The notes: generated by a model from the sequence alone, not told the origin. A DNA stretch of 32,892 nt from Falsiroseomonas sp. (GCF_030695085.1 NZ_JAUYTS010000210.1:1-32892); one strand, 5' to 3'; shown: positions 1 through 10,603, numbered from the stretch's first letter. Numbers and translations: made by a program.

Positions 1-602
1 GGGCCTCGAACTCGAAATACGCCTTCCTCGGCGCGCTTCGGTCGGCGGCGCAGATGGTCAGTTACGAAGTCTCGATGGGTTTCGTCATCGTCACCGTCCT
101 GCTGTGCGTCGGCTCGCTGAACCTGTCGGAGATCGTGCGGGCGCAGGAGGGGATGTGGTTCATCTTCCCGCTCTTCCCGATTTTCGTCATCATGTTCATC
201 AGCGCGCTCGCCGAGACCAACCGGTCCCCCTTCGACCTGCCGGAGGGCGAGTCTGAATTGGTGGCGGGGTTCTTCGTCGAGTATTCCTCGATGTCCTTCG
301 CGCTGTTCTTCCTCGGCGAATACGCGAACATGATCCTGATGAGCGCGCTCATCACCATCCTGTTCCTCGGTGGCTGGTATGGGCCCTTCGGGCTGCTGCC
401 GGCGCTTGGGCCGCTGTGGTTCATCCTGAAGATCTGCTTCTGCCTGTTCATCTTCGTCTGGGTGCGCGCGACCTTCCCACGCTACCGCTACGACCAGCTC
501 ATGCGCCTTGGCTGGAAGGTGTTCCTGCCCTTCAGCCTGGTCTGGCTGGTGTTGACCGCCTTCGTGCTGAAGATCTTCGGCTGGCTGCCGGGAGGAGTTT
601 GA
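1..602 (+). CDS. nuoH: NADH-quinone oxidoreductase subunit H (partial, 3' end)
   Basis: The reading frame is open from base 3 and gives about 199 residues; the 5' part lies outside the window. NuoH (ND1 homologue) is the membrane subunit of respiratory complex I that helps form the quinone-binding chamber between the peripheral and membrane arms. The first visible residues ([16 protein letters not shown]) and the later stretch [18 protein letters not shown] with EYSSM are the well-known conserved cytoplasmic loops of NuoH that line the quinone tunnel. Several hydrophobic helices follow, ending with a short GWLPGGV tail. It is first in the visible nuo cluster and ends 3 bases before nuoI, so the two are surely co-transcribed. 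Identification is very secure; only the start is missing. Confidence 0.97.
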   Translation, partial: ASNSKYAFLGALRSAAQMVSYEVSMGFVIVTVLLCVGSLNLSEIVRAQEGMWFIFPLFPIFVIMFISALAETNRSPFDLPEGESELVAGFFVEYSSMSFALFFLGEYANMILMSALITILFLGGWYGPFGLLPALGPLWFILKICFCLFIFVWVRATFPRYRYDQLMRLGWKVFLPFSLVWLVLTAFVLKIFGWLPGGV

Positions 603-605
603 TCC

Positions 606-1094
606 ATGGCAACCCTCGATCGCGTCGCCCGCAGCCTGTTGCTGACCGAGCTGGTCGGCGGCATGGCGCTGACGCTGAAGCAGTTCTTCAGCCGCAAGGC
701 GACCATCAACTATCCGCATGAAAAGGCGCCGCTTTCCCCGCGCTTCAAGGGCGAGCACGCGCTGCGCCGCTACCCGAACGGCGAGGAACGCTGCATCGCC
801 TGCAAGCTGTGCGAGGCGATCTGCCCGGCCCAGGCCATCACCATCGAGGCCGAGCCGCGCGAGGATGGGTCGCGACGCACCACGCGCTATGACATCGACA
901 TGACGAAGTGCATCTATTGCGGCATGTGCGAGGAAGCCTGCCCGGTGGATGCGATCGTCGAGGGGCCGAATTTGGAATTCGCCACCGAGACCCGGTCAGA
1001 GCTGATCTACGACAAGGACAGGCTGCTGGATAACGGCGATCGCTGGGAAGCGATCCTGGCCCAGCGTCTCACCCTCGACGCGCCGTATCGCTGA
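606..1094 (+). CDS. nuoI: NADH-quinone oxidoreductase subunit I
   Basis: This 162-residue ferredoxin-like subunit (TYKY homologue) carries clusters N6a and N6b, which pass electrons toward N2 and quinone in complex I. Two CxxCxxCxxxCP motifs are plain: [12 protein letters not shown] (Cys 63, 66, 69, 73) and [12 protein letters not shown] (Cys 102, 105, 108, 112), so both 4Fe-4S sites are intact. The N-terminal stretch with LTLKQFF and INYPHEK is the amphipathic membrane-contact part typical of NuoI. The length is that expected for alphaproteobacteria. The ATG is preceded by a GGAGG-type ribosome binding site inside the last nuoH codons. It lies between nuoH and nuoJ as in the standard nuo operon. 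Confidence 0.98.
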   Translation: MATLDRVARSLLLTELVGGMALTLKQFFSRKATINYPHEKAPLSPRFKGEHALRRYPNGEERCIACKLCEAICPAQAITIEAEPREDGSRRTTRYDIDMTKCIYCGMCEEACPVDAIVEGPNLEFATETRSELIYDKDRLLDNGDRWEAILAQRLTLDAPYR

Positions 1095-1105
1095 AGGGCC
1101 AGTCC

Positions 1106-1786
1106 ATGATCGCCGCGCTCTCCTTCTACCTGTTCGCCGCCGTGCTGATCGCCAGCGCGGTCATGGTGGTGACCAGCCGCAATCCCGTCCATTCCGTGCT
1201 GTTCCTGATCCTGGCCTTCTTCAACGCCGCGGCGCTGTTCCTGCTGGTCGGGGCGGAGTTTCTGGCGATGATCCTGGTCATCGTCTATGTCGGCGCCGTC
1301 GCGGTGCTGTTCCTGTTCGTCGTGATGATGCTGGATGTGGATTTCTCCGCCATCCGCGAGGGCTTCCAGCGCTATGCGCCGATTGGCGGGGCCATCGGCC
1401 TGGTGCTGTTCGCCGAGCTGATCTTTGTCTTCAGCAGCTGGACTTTCGCCGAGGATGCGGCGGGGCTCCGGCTCAATCCGATGACTCCGGGCGTGGACAA
1501 CACCCGGGAAATCGGCCGCATCCTCTACACGGACCACGTCTGGCTGTTCCAGCTTTCCGGCCTGATCCTGCTGGTCGCGATGATCGGCGCCATCGTGCTG
1601 ACGCTGCGCAACAAGCCGGTGGCGAAGCGCCAGGACATCGGCAAGCAGGTCTCTCGCATGGGTAGCGTCAATCTGCGCCAGGTGCGTAGCGGCGCGGGCC
1701 TGGCGGAGACGGGTATCGAGCGGCCGCCGGTGGAGGCGCCGCCGGCACCCACGCGGGTCGAACACCATGGCGGGGGGCACCACTGA
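1106..1786 (+). CDS. nuoJ: NADH-quinone oxidoreductase subunit J
   Basis: A 226-residue membrane subunit (ND6 homologue) of complex I. The N-terminal two thirds are hydrophobic with the typical segment [20 protein letters not shown], the third helix that carries the pi-bulge in ND6 proteins. A longer loop follows (about residues 115-145), then a last helix near 150-168 ([18 protein letters not shown]). The roughly 60-residue hydrophilic C-terminal tail is rich in Arg and Pro and ends in a His/Gly run (EHHGGGHH), a lineage-variable extension rather than part of the core fold. The stop overlaps the nuoK start by one base (TGATG), which suggests translational coupling. The assignment is secure. 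Confidence 0.97.
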   Translation: MIAALSFYLFAAVLIASAVMVVTSRNPVHSVLFLILAFFNAAALFLLVGAEFLAMILVIVYVGAVAVLFLFVVMMLDVDFSAIREGFQRYAPIGGAIGLVLFAELIFVFSSWTFAEDAAGLRLNPMTPGVDNTREIGRILYTDHVWLFQLSGLILLVAMIGAIVLTLRNKPVAKRQDIGKQVSRMGSVNLRQVRSGAGLAETGIERPPVEAPPAPTRVEHHGGGHH

Positions 1787-2097
1787 TGCTGGCCATCGGC
1801 CTTTCGCACTACTTGACGGTGGGTGCGATTCTTTTCGTGCTGGGCATCCTCGGCATCTTCCTGAACCGCAAGAACATCATCGTCATCCTGATGTCGGTGG
1901 AACTGATCCTGCTTTCGGTGAACCTCAACCTGGTCGCCTTCTCGGCGCAGCTCGGGGATCTCACCGGCCAGATCTTCGCGATGTTCATCCTGACGGTCGC
2001 GGCCGCCGAGGCGGCCATCGGGCTTGCGATCGTCGTCATCCACTTCCGCAACCGCGGTACGATCGAGGTGGACGACGTGTCCACGCTGAGGGGCTGA
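1786..2097 (+). CDS. nuoK: NADH-quinone oxidoreductase subunit K
   Basis: A 103-residue, three-helix subunit (ND4L homologue) in the proton-translocating membrane arm. The two membrane glutamates known to matter in NuoK are visible: Glu39 in MSVELIL and Glu75 in AAAEAAIG. The length is standard. The ATG overlaps the nuoJ stop by one base, and the stop is followed 4 bases later by nuoL. No irregularity seen. Confidence 0.98.
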   Translation: MLAIGLSHYLTVGAILFVLGILGIFLNRKNIIVILMSVELILLSVNLNLVAFSAQLGDLTGQIFAMFILTVAAAEAAIGLAIVVIHFRNRGTIEVDDVSTLRG

Positions 2098-2101
2098 GCC
2101 C

Positions 2102-4021
2102 ATGTATGTCGGCGCCATTTTCTTCCCGCTGCTCGGGGCCTGCATCGCGGGCTTCTTCGGCCGCTGGCTCGGCGACAAGGCCTCCCAGTGGGTGACCGTG
2201 TTCTTCATGGCCCTCGCGGCCATCTGCGGCAGCCTGGCCTTCATCGATGTGGCCCTGGGCAGCGCGCCGGGCGTCGTGCCGCTGTTCACCTTCATCGATG
2301 TCGCCGGCTTCTCCGTCGAATGGGCATTGCGGTATGACACGCTGAGCGTGGTGATGGTGGCGATGGTCACCTTCATCTCGACGCTCATCCACCTGTACTC
2401 CGTCGGCTACATGTCGCATGACGCGACCATTCCGCGCTTCTTCGCCTACCTCTCGCTGTTCACCTTCATGATGCTCATGCTGGTGACGGCCGATAACCTG
2501 GTGCAGCTGTTCTTCGGCTGGGAAGGCGTCGGCCTCGCGAGCTATCTGCTGATCGGATATTGGTACGAGAAGGAGAGTGCCAACCGTGCGGCGATGAAGG
2601 CCTTCATCGTCAACCGCGTCGGCGATGTGTTCTTCATGCTCGGCCTGGCGCTGACCTTCTGGACCTTCCAGTCCGTCGAGTTCGAGACGATCTTCGCCGG
2701 TGTCGATGCCGCCCGCACCGCAACCTTCCTCGGCATGCCGGCGCTGGAGGTGATCGCGCTGCTGCTGTTCCTCGGCGCCTGCGGCAAATCGGCGCAGATC
2801 GGCCTGCACACCTGGCTGCCGGATGCGATGGAGGGGCCGACGCCGGTTTCCGCGCTCATCCATGCGGCGACCATGGTGACGGCCGGCGTGTTCCTGATGT
2901 GCCGCATGTCGCCGGTTCTGGAATATGCGCCGACGACGCTGACCATCATCACCATCGTCGGCGCCACCACGGCGATCTTCGCGGCGACGATCGGCTGCGT
3001 GCAGAACGACATCAAGCGCATCATCGCCTATTCGACCTGCTCGCAGCTCGGCTACATGTTCTTCGCCGTCGGCGTCGGCGCCTATCAGGCGGCGATGTTC
3101 CACCTTTTCACGCACGCCTTCTTCAAGGCGCTGCTGTTTCTCGGCGCCGGGTCGGTCATCCACGCCATGTCGGATGAGCAGGATATCCGCCGCATGGGCG
3201 GCATCTGGAAGAAGATCCCTCTGACCTACGTCATGATGTGGGTGGGCTCGCTGGCGCTGGCGGGCGTGCCGTATTTCGCCGGCTACTACTCGAAGGACAT
3301 GGTGCTGGAAGTGGCCTTTGCCGCGCATAGCGGCGCGGGCAGCTACGCCTTCGCCATGGGCCTGCTCGCCGCCTTCCTGACCGCCTTCTACTCCTGGCGC
3401 CTGATCATCCTGACATTCCACGGTGCGCCGCGGGCGGACAAGCACACGATGGACCACGTGCATGAAAGCCCGTGGACCATGGCGGTGCCTCTGCTGGTCC
3501 TCTCGGGCGGCGCGGTGATGACCGGCACGCTGTTCTACGATCTGTTCGTCGGCCATCATCAGGCGCATTTCTGGAATGGCGCGATCTTCACCGCCGCCGG
3601 CAACCAGATCCTGGAGGCTGCGCATCACGTGCCGGAATGGGTGCCGCTGGCGCCGACCGTGGTCGGCCTGTCCGGCATCGCGCTGGCCTATGTGATGTAC
3701 ATGTTCGCGCCGAAGCTGCCTGCGATGCTGGCGAATGCGCTGCCGGGTGTGCACCGCTTCCTGCTGAACAAGTGGTACTTCGATGAGCTGTATGACGCGA
3801 TCTTCGTGCGACCCGCGCAGTATCTCGCGCGGGCGCTGTGGAAGACCGGCGACATGCGGCTGATCGATGGCGTGCCGAATGGCGCGGCCGCCGCGGCGGT
3901 TTCCGTCGCCGGCGGTGCGGTGCGGCTGCAATCCGGCCGCGTCGCCAGCTACGCCTTCACGATGATCATCGGATTGGTGCTGTTCGTGACCCTTCTCCTG
4001 GTTGGAATGCCCTCCCGATGA
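2102..4021 (+). CDS. nuoL: NADH-quinone oxidoreductase subunit L
   Basis: A 639-residue antiporter-like subunit (ND5 homologue), the distal proton pump of complex I with the long lateral helix. Conserved antiporter elements are visible: [19 protein letters not shown] near residue 140 (key Glu of helix 5), [21 protein letters not shown] near 228-248 (key Lys of helix 7) and [13 protein letters not shown] near 340 (His/Lys of the half-channel). The C-terminal part, after about residue 500, is the lateral-helix and anchor region and contains the family-typical [13 protein letters not shown]. The length matches the family. The start lies 4 bases after nuoK; the stop overlaps the nuoM start (ATGA). 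Confidence 0.98.
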   Translation: MYVGAIFFPLLGACIAGFFGRWLGDKASQWVTVFFMALAAICGSLAFIDVALGSAPGVVPLFTFIDVAGFSVEWALRYDTLSVVMVAMVTFISTLIHLYSVGYMSHDATIPRFFAYLSLFTFMMLMLVTADNLVQLFFGWEGVGLASYLLIGYWYEKESANRAAMKAFIVNRVGDVFFMLGLALTFWTFQSVEFETIFAGVDAARTATFLGMPALEVIALLLFLGACGKSAQIGLHTWLPDAMEGPTPVSALIHAATMVTAGVFLMCRMSPVLEYAPTTLTIITIVGATTAIFAATIGCVQNDIKRIIAYSTCSQLGYMFFAVGVGAYQAAMFHLFTHAFFKALLFLGAGSVIHAMSDEQDIRRMGGIWKKIPLTYVMMWVGSLALAGVPYFAGYYSKDMVLEVAFAAHSGAGSYAFAMGLLAAFLTAFYSWRLIILTFHGAPRADKHTMDHVHESPWTMAVPLLVLSGGAVMTGTLFYDLFVGHHQAHFWNGAIFTAAGNQILEAAHHVPEWVPLAPTVVGLSGIALAYVMYMFAPKLPAMLANALPGVHRFLLNKWYFDELYDAIFVRPAQYLARALWKTGDMRLIDGVPNGAAAAAVSVAGGAVRLQSGRVASYAFTMIIGLVLFVTLLLVGMPSR

Positions 4022-5529
4022 ATGCCGCCGGCTTTCCCATCCTCAGCCTCGTCACCTTCCTGCCGCTGGCGGGTGCGCTGGTCATCATGCTGGTGCGCGG
4101 GGAGGAGGCGGTGGTCGCCCGCAATGCGCGCTGGACGGCGCTGTGGGCCAGCCTGATCACGCTCGCGCTGTCGCTGCTGCTCTGGACCGGTTTCGACCAG
4201 ACCACGGCGGATTTCCAGTTCGTCGAGCGGGCCGCATGGCTGCCGGAATTCGGCGTCGGCTACCATATGGGCGTGGACGGCATCTCCGTGCTGTTCATCC
4301 TGCTCTCCACCATCCTGACGCCGCTCTGCATCCTGGCGTCGTGGGAGAGCATCACCACCCGCGTGCGCGAATACATGGTCGCCTTCCTGGTGCTGGAAGC
4401 GATGATGATCGGCATGTTCGCGGCGCTGGACTTCGTGCTGTTCTACATCTTCTTCGAAGCTGTGCTGATCCCGATGTTCCTCATCATCGGTATCTGGGGC
4501 GGTGGCCGGCGCGTTTATGCCGCGCTGAAGTTCTTTCTCTACACGCTGGCGGGCAGCTTGCTGATGCTGCTGGCGATCCTGGCCATCTGGTACCAGGCGG
4601 GCACGACCGATATCCCGACGCTGATGCAGGAGAGCTTCACGCCGCGCATGCAGTTCTGGCTGTTCCTGGCTTTCTTCGCCTCCTTCGCCGTGAAGGTGCC
4701 GATGTGGCCGGTGCATACCTGGCTGCCGGACGCCCACGTCGAAGCACCGACCGCGGGTTCCGTCATCCTGGCCGGCGTGCTGCTGAAGATGGGCGCCTAT
4801 GGCTTCCTGCGCTTCTCCCTGCCGCTGCTGCCGCAGGCCTCGGCGGATTTCGCGCCACTGATCTTCGCGCTGTCGATCATCGCGGTGATCTACACCAGCC
4901 TGGTTGCCCTGGCGCAGGAGGATATGAAGAAGCTGATCGCCTATTCCTCAATCGCGCATATGGGCATCGTCACGCTCGGCATCTTCACCTTCACGGCGCA
5001 GGGCCTGTCGGGCGCGCTGTTCACCATGCTGAGCCACGGCATCATCGCCAGCGCGCTGTTCCTGTGTGTCGGCGTTCTCTACGACCGGGTGCATTCGCGG
5101 GAGATTGCGCGCTATGGCGGCGTGGCGAAGGTGATGCCGGCCTATGCGCTGGTGTTCATGGTGTTCACCATGGGCTCCGTTGCGCTGCCGGGCCTCGCGG
5201 GTTTCCCGGGTGAGCTGCTGGTGATCGTCGGCGCCTTCAAGGTGAACCCCTGGGTCGCGCTCGGCGCCTGCATGGGCATGATCCTGGGCGCGGCCTATGC
5301 GCTGTACCTCTATCGCCGCGTGATCTTCGGCAAGATCGTGCGGGAGGATCTGAAGGCGCTGCTCGACCTCAGCCCGCGGGAATACGCCACCTTCGCGCCG
5401 CTGATCCTGCTGACCATCTGGATGGGGATCTATCCCTCCTCCTTCCTCAATTTCTTCGAGGCGACCGTGGCCGCGTTGGTCGCGCGCCATGAAGCCGCCC
5501 TCGGCGCTGCGCGACTGGCTGGGATGTGA
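4018..5529 (+). CDS. nuoM: NADH-quinone oxidoreductase subunit M
   Basis: A 503-residue antiporter-like subunit (ND4 homologue) of the complex I membrane arm. Family landmarks: [21 protein letters not shown] near residue 141-161 (the conserved Glu of helix 5), [21 protein letters not shown] near 225-245 (Lys of helix 7) and [13 protein letters not shown] near 302. The frame is open further upstream, to about 3838, but that part lies inside nuoL. The ATG at 4018 overlaps the nuoL stop by 4 bases (ATGA), restores normal family length and begins with the typical hydrophobic first helix, so it is chosen as the start. The stop is part of a TGATG junction with nuoN. Confidence 0.97.
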   Translation: MNAAGFPILSLVTFLPLAGALVIMLVRGEEAVVARNARWTALWASLITLALSLLLWTGFDQTTADFQFVERAAWLPEFGVGYHMGVDGISVLFILLSTILTPLCILASWESITTRVREYMVAFLVLEAMMIGMFAALDFVLFYIFFEAVLIPMFLIIGIWGGGRRVYAALKFFLYTLAGSLLMLLAILAIWYQAGTTDIPTLMQESFTPRMQFWLFLAFFASFAVKVPMWPVHTWLPDAHVEAPTAGSVILAGVLLKMGAYGFLRFSLPLLPQASADFAPLIFALSIIAVIYTSLVALAQEDMKKLIAYSSIAHMGIVTLGIFTFTAQGLSGALFTMLSHGIIASALFLCVGVLYDRVHSREIARYGGVAKVMPAYALVFMVFTMGSVALPGLAGFPGELLVIVGAFKVNPWVALGACMGMILGAAYALYLYRRVIFGKIVREDLKALLDLSPREYATFAPLILLTIWMGIYPSSFLNFFEATVAALVARHEAALGAARLAGM

Positions 5530-6956
5530 TGAGCCCGATGAACTGGACCCTTGCCACGCCCGAGATCTTCCTCGGCATCGCCGGCCTGCTGATCCTGGCC
5601 GGCGGCGTGATTCCGAAGAAGGAGACGTTCTTCCCCGTCTCCATGGCCGTGATCGGCGCCTTCGTGGTGACCGCAGTGCTGGTGCTGGGGCAGGGGGAAG
5701 GCACGGCCTTTCTCGGCCAATATGTCTCGGACGCCTTCAGCCGCTTCGCCAAGGTGCTGATCCTGCTCGGCGCCGCGCTCACCCTGGTGCTGGCGCTGGA
5801 CTTCAACGAGAAGGCGGGCATCGGGCGCTTCGAATATGCCGTGCTGATGCTGTTCGCGACGATGGGCATGCTGGTCATGGTCTCGGCCAATGACCTTATG
5901 TCGCTCTATATCGGGCTCGAGCTGCTTTCTCTCTCGCTGTATGTCATCGCCGCCTTCGACCGCGACAATCCCCGCAGCGCCGAGGCCGGCCTGAAGTATT
6001 TCGTGCTCGGCGCCCTGGCTTCCGGACTGCTGTTGTATGGCTCATCGCTGGTCTATGGCTTTGCCGGCAGCACCAATTTCGATCGCCTGGCGGATGCGCT
6101 GGGTGGCGGCACGGCGAGCCTCGGGCTGGTGGTTGGCCTCGTCTTTGTCCTCGCCGGTCTGTGCTTCAAGATCAGCGCAGTGCCGTTCCACATGTGGACC
6201 CCGGATGTCTATGAGGGCGCGCCGACGCCGGTGACCGCCTTCTTCGCCACGGCGCCGAAGGTGGCCGCCATCGCGCTGTTGATGCGCGTGCTGGCCGGGC
6301 CGTTCGGCGATCTGGCGGCGCAGTGGTCGCAGGTGATCTGGGTGGCCTCGGTCGGCTCCATGCTGCTCGGCGCCTTCGCCGCGATTGGCCAGCGCAACAT
6401 CAAGCGGCTGATGGCCTATTCCTCCATCGGCCATGTCGGCTACGCGCTGATGGGTCTGGCGGTGGCGAGCGAAGTCGGCTTCCGCGGCGTGCTGGTCTAT
6501 ATGGCGATCTACATGGTGACCTCGATCGGCACCTTCGCCGTGCTGGTCGCCATGCGCCGCAACGGCCGTTCGCTGGAACAGGTGGACGACCTCGCCGGTA
6601 TCGGCCGCACGGACCCGGCCATGGCGATGTGGATGGCGGTGTTCATGTTCTCCATGGCCGGCATCCCGCCGCTCGCCGGCTTTTTCGGCAAGCTCTACGT
6701 GTTCCTGGCCGCGGTACAGGGCGGGTATTGGGTGCTGGCCGCCGTCGGTATCGGCACCTCGGTGGTTGCCACCTACTATTACCTTCGCATCGTCAAGGTG
6801 ATGTATTTCGATGCCGGCACGGCGCCGCTGGATGCGCGGCCGGCCGGGCTGACGGTGGTGATGACGGCAACCGGCGTGGTCACCGTGCTGTTCTTCCTGT
6901 TCCCGGCACCGATCATCGCCGCGGCGCAGGTCGCGGTCGCGGCCATTGCCGGATGA
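5529..6956 (+). CDS. nuoN: NADH-quinone oxidoreductase subunit N
   Basis: A 475-residue antiporter-like subunit (ND2 homologue), the third proton channel of complex I and the usual last gene of nuo operons. Visible landmarks are [21 protein letters not shown] (Glu of helix 5), [23 protein letters not shown] (Lys and HxW region of helix 7) and [20 protein letters not shown]. The ATG at 5529 overlaps the nuoM stop by one base (TGATG, the same junction as nuoJ/nuoK). A GTG three bases upstream and an ATG at 5538 are the alternatives. The nuo run ends here; birA begins only a few bases later, so transcription probably continues. Confidence 0.97.
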   Translation: MSPMNWTLATPEIFLGIAGLLILAGGVIPKKETFFPVSMAVIGAFVVTAVLVLGQGEGTAFLGQYVSDAFSRFAKVLILLGAALTLVLALDFNEKAGIGRFEYAVLMLFATMGMLVMVSANDLMSLYIGLELLSLSLYVIAAFDRDNPRSAEAGLKYFVLGALASGLLLYGSSLVYGFAGSTNFDRLADALGGGTASLGLVVGLVFVLAGLCFKISAVPFHMWTPDVYEGAPTPVTAFFATAPKVAAIALLMRVLAGPFGDLAAQWSQVIWVASVGSMLLGAFAAIGQRNIKRLMAYSSIGHVGYALMGLAVASEVGFRGVLVYMAIYMVTSIGTFAVLVAMRRNGRSLEQVDDLAGIGRTDPAMAMWMAVFMFSMAGIPPLAGFFGKLYVFLAAVQGGYWVLAAVGIGTSVVATYYYLRIVKVMYFDAGTAPLDARPAGLTVVMTATGVVTVLFFLFPAPIIAAAQVAVAAIAG

Positions 6957-6960
6957 GGTG

Positions 6961-7698
6961 GTGAGCCTGCCCGCCACGCCGCCGCCCGGCTGGCGGCTGC
7001 GTATCGAAGACAGCCTGCCCTCGACCAGCGACCTGTTGCAGCGCCTTGCCGTGGCGGGCGAGCCGGAAGGCCTCGCCATCCTGGCCCGCGAACAGAGCGG
7101 CGGGCGAGGTCGCGATGGGCGGGTCTGGTCCAGCCCGCGCGGCAATCTGTATTTTTCGCTTCTGCTGCGGCCGGGTGGACCGGTTCGGGATGCCGGGCGC
7201 TGGGCGCTGGTCGCCGGCCTGGTGATGGTGGAAGGCCTGGCGCCCTTCGCCACGGATCCGGCGGCGCTGCGACTGAAATGGCCAAATGACGTGCTGATGG
7301 GCGATGCCAAGCTGGCCGGCGTGCTGTGCGAAAGCGCGGCGACGGTGGAAGGTGGGCTCGACTGGTTCATCATGGGGATCGGCGCCAACCTGGCCGCCCC
7401 GCCGGCTTTGCCGGACCGTGCGACCATCGGCCTCGGCGCCATCCCGCCGGAGCAGGTGGCGTGTTCGATGCTGGCGGCGCTGGAGCGTCTGCGGGCACTT
7501 TGGCGGGACCAGGGCTTCGCCGCCATCCGCACCGCCTGGATGGCGCGCGGGCCGGCGATGCAGGCGCCCCTGACCTTGCGGGGCGGGCGTTCCGGACTCT
7601 ACGCCGGCCTCGCCGAGGATGGCAGCCTGCTGCTGGCGGCCGAAGGCCGGGTCCATGCCGTGGCGACCGGCGAAGTCGCTTACCGGGAGGCGGGCTGA
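6961..7698 (+). CDS. birA: Biotin--[acetyl-CoA-carboxylase] ligase (BirA, no DNA-binding domain)
   Basis: This ligase activates biotin to biotinyl-AMP and transfers it to the carrier lysine of carboxylases. Seen: the ligase core STSDLLQRL, then [20 protein letters not shown] (biotin/AMP loop with the GRGRxGR motif), KWPNDVL and LAGVLCE, in family order, plus a small C-terminal SH3-like part. There is no N-terminal helix-turn-helix, so it is a monofunctional enzyme, not a repressor. Two adjacent GTG codons (6958 and 6961) are possible starts; neither has a clear ribosome binding site at good spacing, which fits reinitiation after the nuoN stop at 6956. The position directly after nuoN is conserved in alphaproteobacteria. 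Confidence 0.95.
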   Translation: MSLPATPPPGWRLRIEDSLPSTSDLLQRLAVAGEPEGLAILAREQSGGRGRDGRVWSSPRGNLYFSLLLRPGGPVRDAGRWALVAGLVMVEGLAPFATDPAALRLKWPNDVLMGDAKLAGVLCESAATVEGGLDWFIMGIGANLAAPPALPDRATIGLGAIPPEQVACSMLAALERLRALWRDQGFAAIRTAWMARGPAMQAPLTLRGGRSGLYAGLAEDGSLLLAAEGRVHAVATGEVAYREAG

Positions 7699-7703
7699 AA
7701 AAC

Positions 7704-8519
7704 ATGCTGCTGGCTGTGGATGCGGGCAACACCAATGTCGTCTTCGCGGTGCATGACGGCACCGAATGGCGCGGCCGTTGGCGCATCCGCACGGATGCGG
7801 AACGGACCTCGGACGAATACGCGGTCTGGCTGCTGACCCTGTTGCAGCATTCCGGCCTGAAACCCACCGATATCACCCGCTGCGTCATCGGCACCGTGGT
7901 GCCGGCCGCGCTGTACAATCTGCGCCGCCTGTCCCGCGAATGGTTCGAATGCGAACCGCTGATCGCCCGCGCCCATCTCGACTGGGGCTTCGATATCCGG
8001 GTGGATGCGCCGCATGAGGTGGGGGCGGACCGGCTGCTGAATGCCCTGGCCGCGCATCAATCCTATGGCGGCCCGTTGATCGTGATCGATTTCGGCACCG
8101 CCACCACCTTCGATGTGGTGGGCAAGGACGGCGCCTATCTCGGTGGCGTGATCGCCCCTGGCATCAACCTGTCCATCGAGGCGCTGCACCGCGCCGCCGC
8201 GCGCCTGCCGCGCATCGGAATCGGCCGGCCGCAGGCGGTGGTCGGGCGGAATACGGTGGCGGCAATGCAATCGGGCATCTATTGGGGGTATGTCGGCCTG
8301 ATCGAAGGGATCGTCGCCCGAATCCGGGCGGAGCAGGAGGAACATCCGGTCGGCAATCTGAAGGTCATCGCGACCGGTGGCCTGGCCCCCCTGTTTGCCG
8401 AGGGCACCACCGTGATCGAAACGACCGACCAGGATACAACCTTGGATGGTCTCCGCCTGTTGGCGACCCGCAACCCAGCCCCCATCTTCACCCGAACCGC
8501 GCGACGCGACGACCCCTGA
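7704..8519 (+). CDS. coaX: Type III pantothenate kinase
   Basis: It catalyses the first step of coenzyme A synthesis, ATP-dependent phosphorylation of pantothenate. Members of this acetate/sugar-kinase-fold family use a monovalent cation and resist CoA feedback. Seen: the N-terminal phosphate loop [11 protein letters not shown], the pantothenate-site motif [12 protein letters not shown] near residue 113-124, [11 protein letters not shown] near 131-141 and [11 protein letters not shown]. The 271-residue length is slightly above the usual 255-260 because of a polar C-terminal tail. The ATG at 7704 is 5 bases after the birA stop; the frame is open upstream, but that part lies inside birA. With birA it forms a small cofactor pair. 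Confidence 0.96.
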   Translation: MLLAVDAGNTNVVFAVHDGTEWRGRWRIRTDAERTSDEYAVWLLTLLQHSGLKPTDITRCVIGTVVPAALYNLRRLSREWFECEPLIARAHLDWGFDIRVDAPHEVGADRLLNALAAHQSYGGPLIVIDFGTATTFDVVGKDGAYLGGVIAPGINLSIEALHRAAARLPRIGIGRPQAVVGRNTVAAMQSGIYWGYVGLIEGIVARIRAEQEEHPVGNLKVIATGGLAPLFAEGTTVIETTDQDTTLDGLRLLATRNPAPIFTRTARRDDP

Positions 8520-8621
8520 GCCGAACCCTTCCCAGGCGCCTGATGGCGACGGGACAGCGGCGGCCGGGCCTCGCAGAGCGCCCCGATACGACGAACGCTG
8601 CATAAGACTGGAACAAGAAGA

Positions 8622-10259
8622 ATGACTGGTGACCTGGCCTTCATCCCGCTCGGCGGGACGGGGGAAATCGGACTCAACTTCAACGTCTACCGCTGTGATG
8701 GGGCCCTTCTGGCGGTGGATCTCGGCCTCGGCTTCGGCGGATCGGAGCATCCGGAAGTCGAGGTCATGGTGCCCGACCCGGCCTGGCTGGCCGAGCGACG
8801 CGAAAAGCTGGTGGGCCTCGTGATCACCCACGCGCATGAGGACCATGTGGGCGCGGTTGCCCATATCTGGCCCAAGCTGCGCTGCCCGATCTATGCCAGC
8901 CCCTTCACCGCCTCCGTTCTGCGCCGCAAGCTGGGTGAGGCCGGGCTGCTGCAGCAGGCGGAGATCAACGTGATTCCGCTCGGCGGCCGCTGGAAGCTGG
9001 CGCCCTTCGATCTGGAATTCCTGCGCGTCGCGCATTCCATCGTCGAGCCGCAGGCGCTGGCGATCCGCACCAAGCACGGCACCATCCTGCACACTGGCGA
9101 CTGGAAGCTGGACCCCAACCCGCTGATCGGCCCGCCGACGGATGAGGCCGCCTTCGGTCGCCTGGGCGATGAGGGCGTGCTGGCGATGGTCTGCGACAGC
9201 ACCAACGCCATGGTCGAGGGCCATTCGGGCAGCGAGGCCGATGTGCGCCGCAACCTGGCTGCGCTGATCAAGGGGCTGAAGGGGCGGGTTGCCGTCTCCT
9301 GCTTCTCCACCAACCTGGCGCGAATCGAATCCATCGCGCTGGCCGGCCGCGCGGCGGGGCGGGAGGTCGCGCTGTTCGGGCGCTCGCTTCGCAACGCCGA
9401 TGCCTCGGCCCGCGAATGCGGCTATCTGCGCTCCATCCCGCCCTTCCTGTCGGAAGACGATGCGGAGGATGTGCCGGACAACAAGCTGCTGGTGATCTGC
9501 ACCGGCAGTCAGGGCGAGCCGCGCAGCGCGCTCACGAAGATCGCCGCCGACACCCACCCGCATATCTCGCTCGGCGAGGGGGATTGCGTGATCTATTCCT
9601 CCCGCATGATTCCCGGCAACGAACGCGCCATCCTGCGGGTGCAGGATGAGCTGTCGCGCGCCGGCGTCAGGGTGATGACGGCGGATGACCACATGGTGCA
9701 CGTCTCCGGCCACCCGGCGCGGGATGAGCTGAAGCGCCTTTACCAGCTGGTCCGCCCGAAATACGCGGTGCCGGTGCATGGCGAATGGCGCCACATGAAC
9801 GAGCACGCGAACCTGGCCGAGACGCTGGGCGCCATCGCCTATGTGATCGAGGATGGCGACGTGCTGCGCTTCGCCCCCGGCAAGCCGGATGTGGTGGAAA
9901 GCGTGCCGGTCGGCCGCCTGGCGATCGACGGCGACCGCCTGCTGCGGCTGGATGGCGATGTGCTGGCGGCGCGCAAGAAGATGCTGATGAACGGCGTCAT
10001 CGTCGCCTCCTTCGTCGTGGATGGTGCCGGCAAGGTGCTCGGCAAGCCGCAGATCTCGGCGCCGGGGCTGTTCGATGAGAAGGGTGAGGAATCGGGGCAG
10101 ATCGCCGCCGACCTGGCCCGCGCCGTGACCGACATGCCCGGCAATCTGAAGCGTGAGGACGGGTTGCTGCGCGAGGCGGCGCGGACCGCGGTGCGCAAGG
10201 CGGTGGGGCGGCGGCTGCGCAAGCGCCCCTCCGTCGAGGTGCATCTGATGCGGGTGTGA
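8622..10259 (+). CDS. rnj: Ribonuclease J
   Basis: A metallo-beta-lactamase/beta-CASP nuclease that, in this family, combines 5'-3' exonuclease and endonuclease activities in mRNA decay and rRNA maturation. The zinc motif HAHEDH is at residues 70-75. Further metal ligands appear in AHSIVEPQALAI and LHTGDWKLDP, and the beta-CASP part carries FSTNLARIESIA and VHVSGHPARDELKRLY. The 545-residue length fits alphaproteobacterial RNase J. A 102-base gap separates it from coaX, longer than the other junctions of this cluster, so an own promoter is possible, though I see no convincing one. The ribosome binding site is weak (AAGAAG directly upstream). Confidence 0.96.
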   Translation: MTGDLAFIPLGGTGEIGLNFNVYRCDGALLAVDLGLGFGGSEHPEVEVMVPDPAWLAERREKLVGLVITHAHEDHVGAVAHIWPKLRCPIYASPFTASVLRRKLGEAGLLQQAEINVIPLGGRWKLAPFDLEFLRVAHSIVEPQALAIRTKHGTILHTGDWKLDPNPLIGPPTDEAAFGRLGDEGVLAMVCDSTNAMVEGHSGSEADVRRNLAALIKGLKGRVAVSCFSTNLARIESIALAGRAAGREVALFGRSLRNADASARECGYLRSIPPFLSEDDAEDVPDNKLLVICTGSQGEPRSALTKIAADTHPHISLGEGDCVIYSSRMIPGNERAILRVQDELSRAGVRVMTADDHMVHVSGHPARDELKRLYQLVRPKYAVPVHGEWRHMNEHANLAETLGAIAYVIEDGDVLRFAPGKPDVVESVPVGRLAIDGDRLLRLDGDVLAARKKMLMNGVIVASFVVDGAGKVLGKPQISAPGLFDEKGEESGQIAADLARAVTDMPGNLKREDGLLREAARTAVRKAVGRRLRKRPSVEVHLMRV

Positions 10260-10266
10260 GGGTCAC

Positions 10267-10566
10267 ATGACCTGGTTCACGGGCTTCATCGTCTACGCGC
10301 TGCTGTGGTGGACGGCTCTGTTCATCGTGCTGCCCATCGGGACCAAGCCGGTGGATGCGGCGCCGGAGGATGGCGGCTGGCGCGGTGCGCCGGAAAAGCC
10401 ATTGCTGCTGCGGAAGGTGATCGGCACCACGGTGCTGGCCGCCGTGCTGTGGCTCGGCGTGTTCGCCATCATGGAAAGTGGCTGGGTCAGCTTCCGCGAT
10501 GGGTGGTGGGCCTATACCGGCCCTGGCAGTTCCGCAGTGCTGCCGGGACGACCTGCACAAAATTAA
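10267..10566 (+). CDS. DUF1467 family small membrane protein
   Basis: A 99-residue protein with two predicted transmembrane helices (about residues 4-24 and 50-70). The loop between them contains LPIGTKPVDAAPEDG, the signature region of the DUF1467 family, whose function is unknown. In many alphaproteobacteria this gene lies between rnj and proS, often after a methylmalonyl-CoA epimerase gene (mce); here it directly follows rnj with a 7-base gap and no mce. The C-terminal tail after the second helix (GWVSFRDGWWAYTGPG onward) is polar and poorly conserved. It is probably an inner-membrane protein co-transcribed with rnj. Confidence 0.85.
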   Translation: MTWFTGFIVYALLWWTALFIVLPIGTKPVDAAPEDGGWRGAPEKPLLLRKVIGTTVLAAVLWLGVFAIMESGWVSFRDGWWAYTGPGSSAVLPGRPAQN

Positions 10567-10598
10567 GGCGGCAAACTCGCCTCCCCGCGAGTGCCGCC
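10567..10598 (+). other. Perfect-stem hairpin right after the DUF1467 gene stop
   Basis: Two uninterrupted 6-bp stems, GGCGGC/GCCGCC and ACTCGC/GCGAGT, are separated by a 2-base AA bulge and closed by a 6-base loop CTCCCC. It begins on the base after the TAA stop at 10564-10566. No T-run follows (the sequence continues TCATAAAACG), so it is not a classical intrinsic terminator. It could be a 3'-end stabilising stem, a Rho-site border or a processing site for the structured RNA that starts a few bases later. Confidence 0.6.
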
Positions 10599-10603
10599 TC
10601 ATA

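Noticed and set aside
2036..3931. Long minus-strand open frame opposite nuoL
   Set aside because: It is antisense to a certain gene; the His/Arg/Gln-rich composition is the usual shadow of a GC-rich membrane-protein gene. The same applies to minus-strand frames opposite rnj/proS, lolC, dnaE and cysNC.
3838..4017. 5' extension of nuoM
   Set aside because: It lies inside nuoL and has no membrane-protein character; the ATG at 4018 gives the normal length and an ATGA junction.
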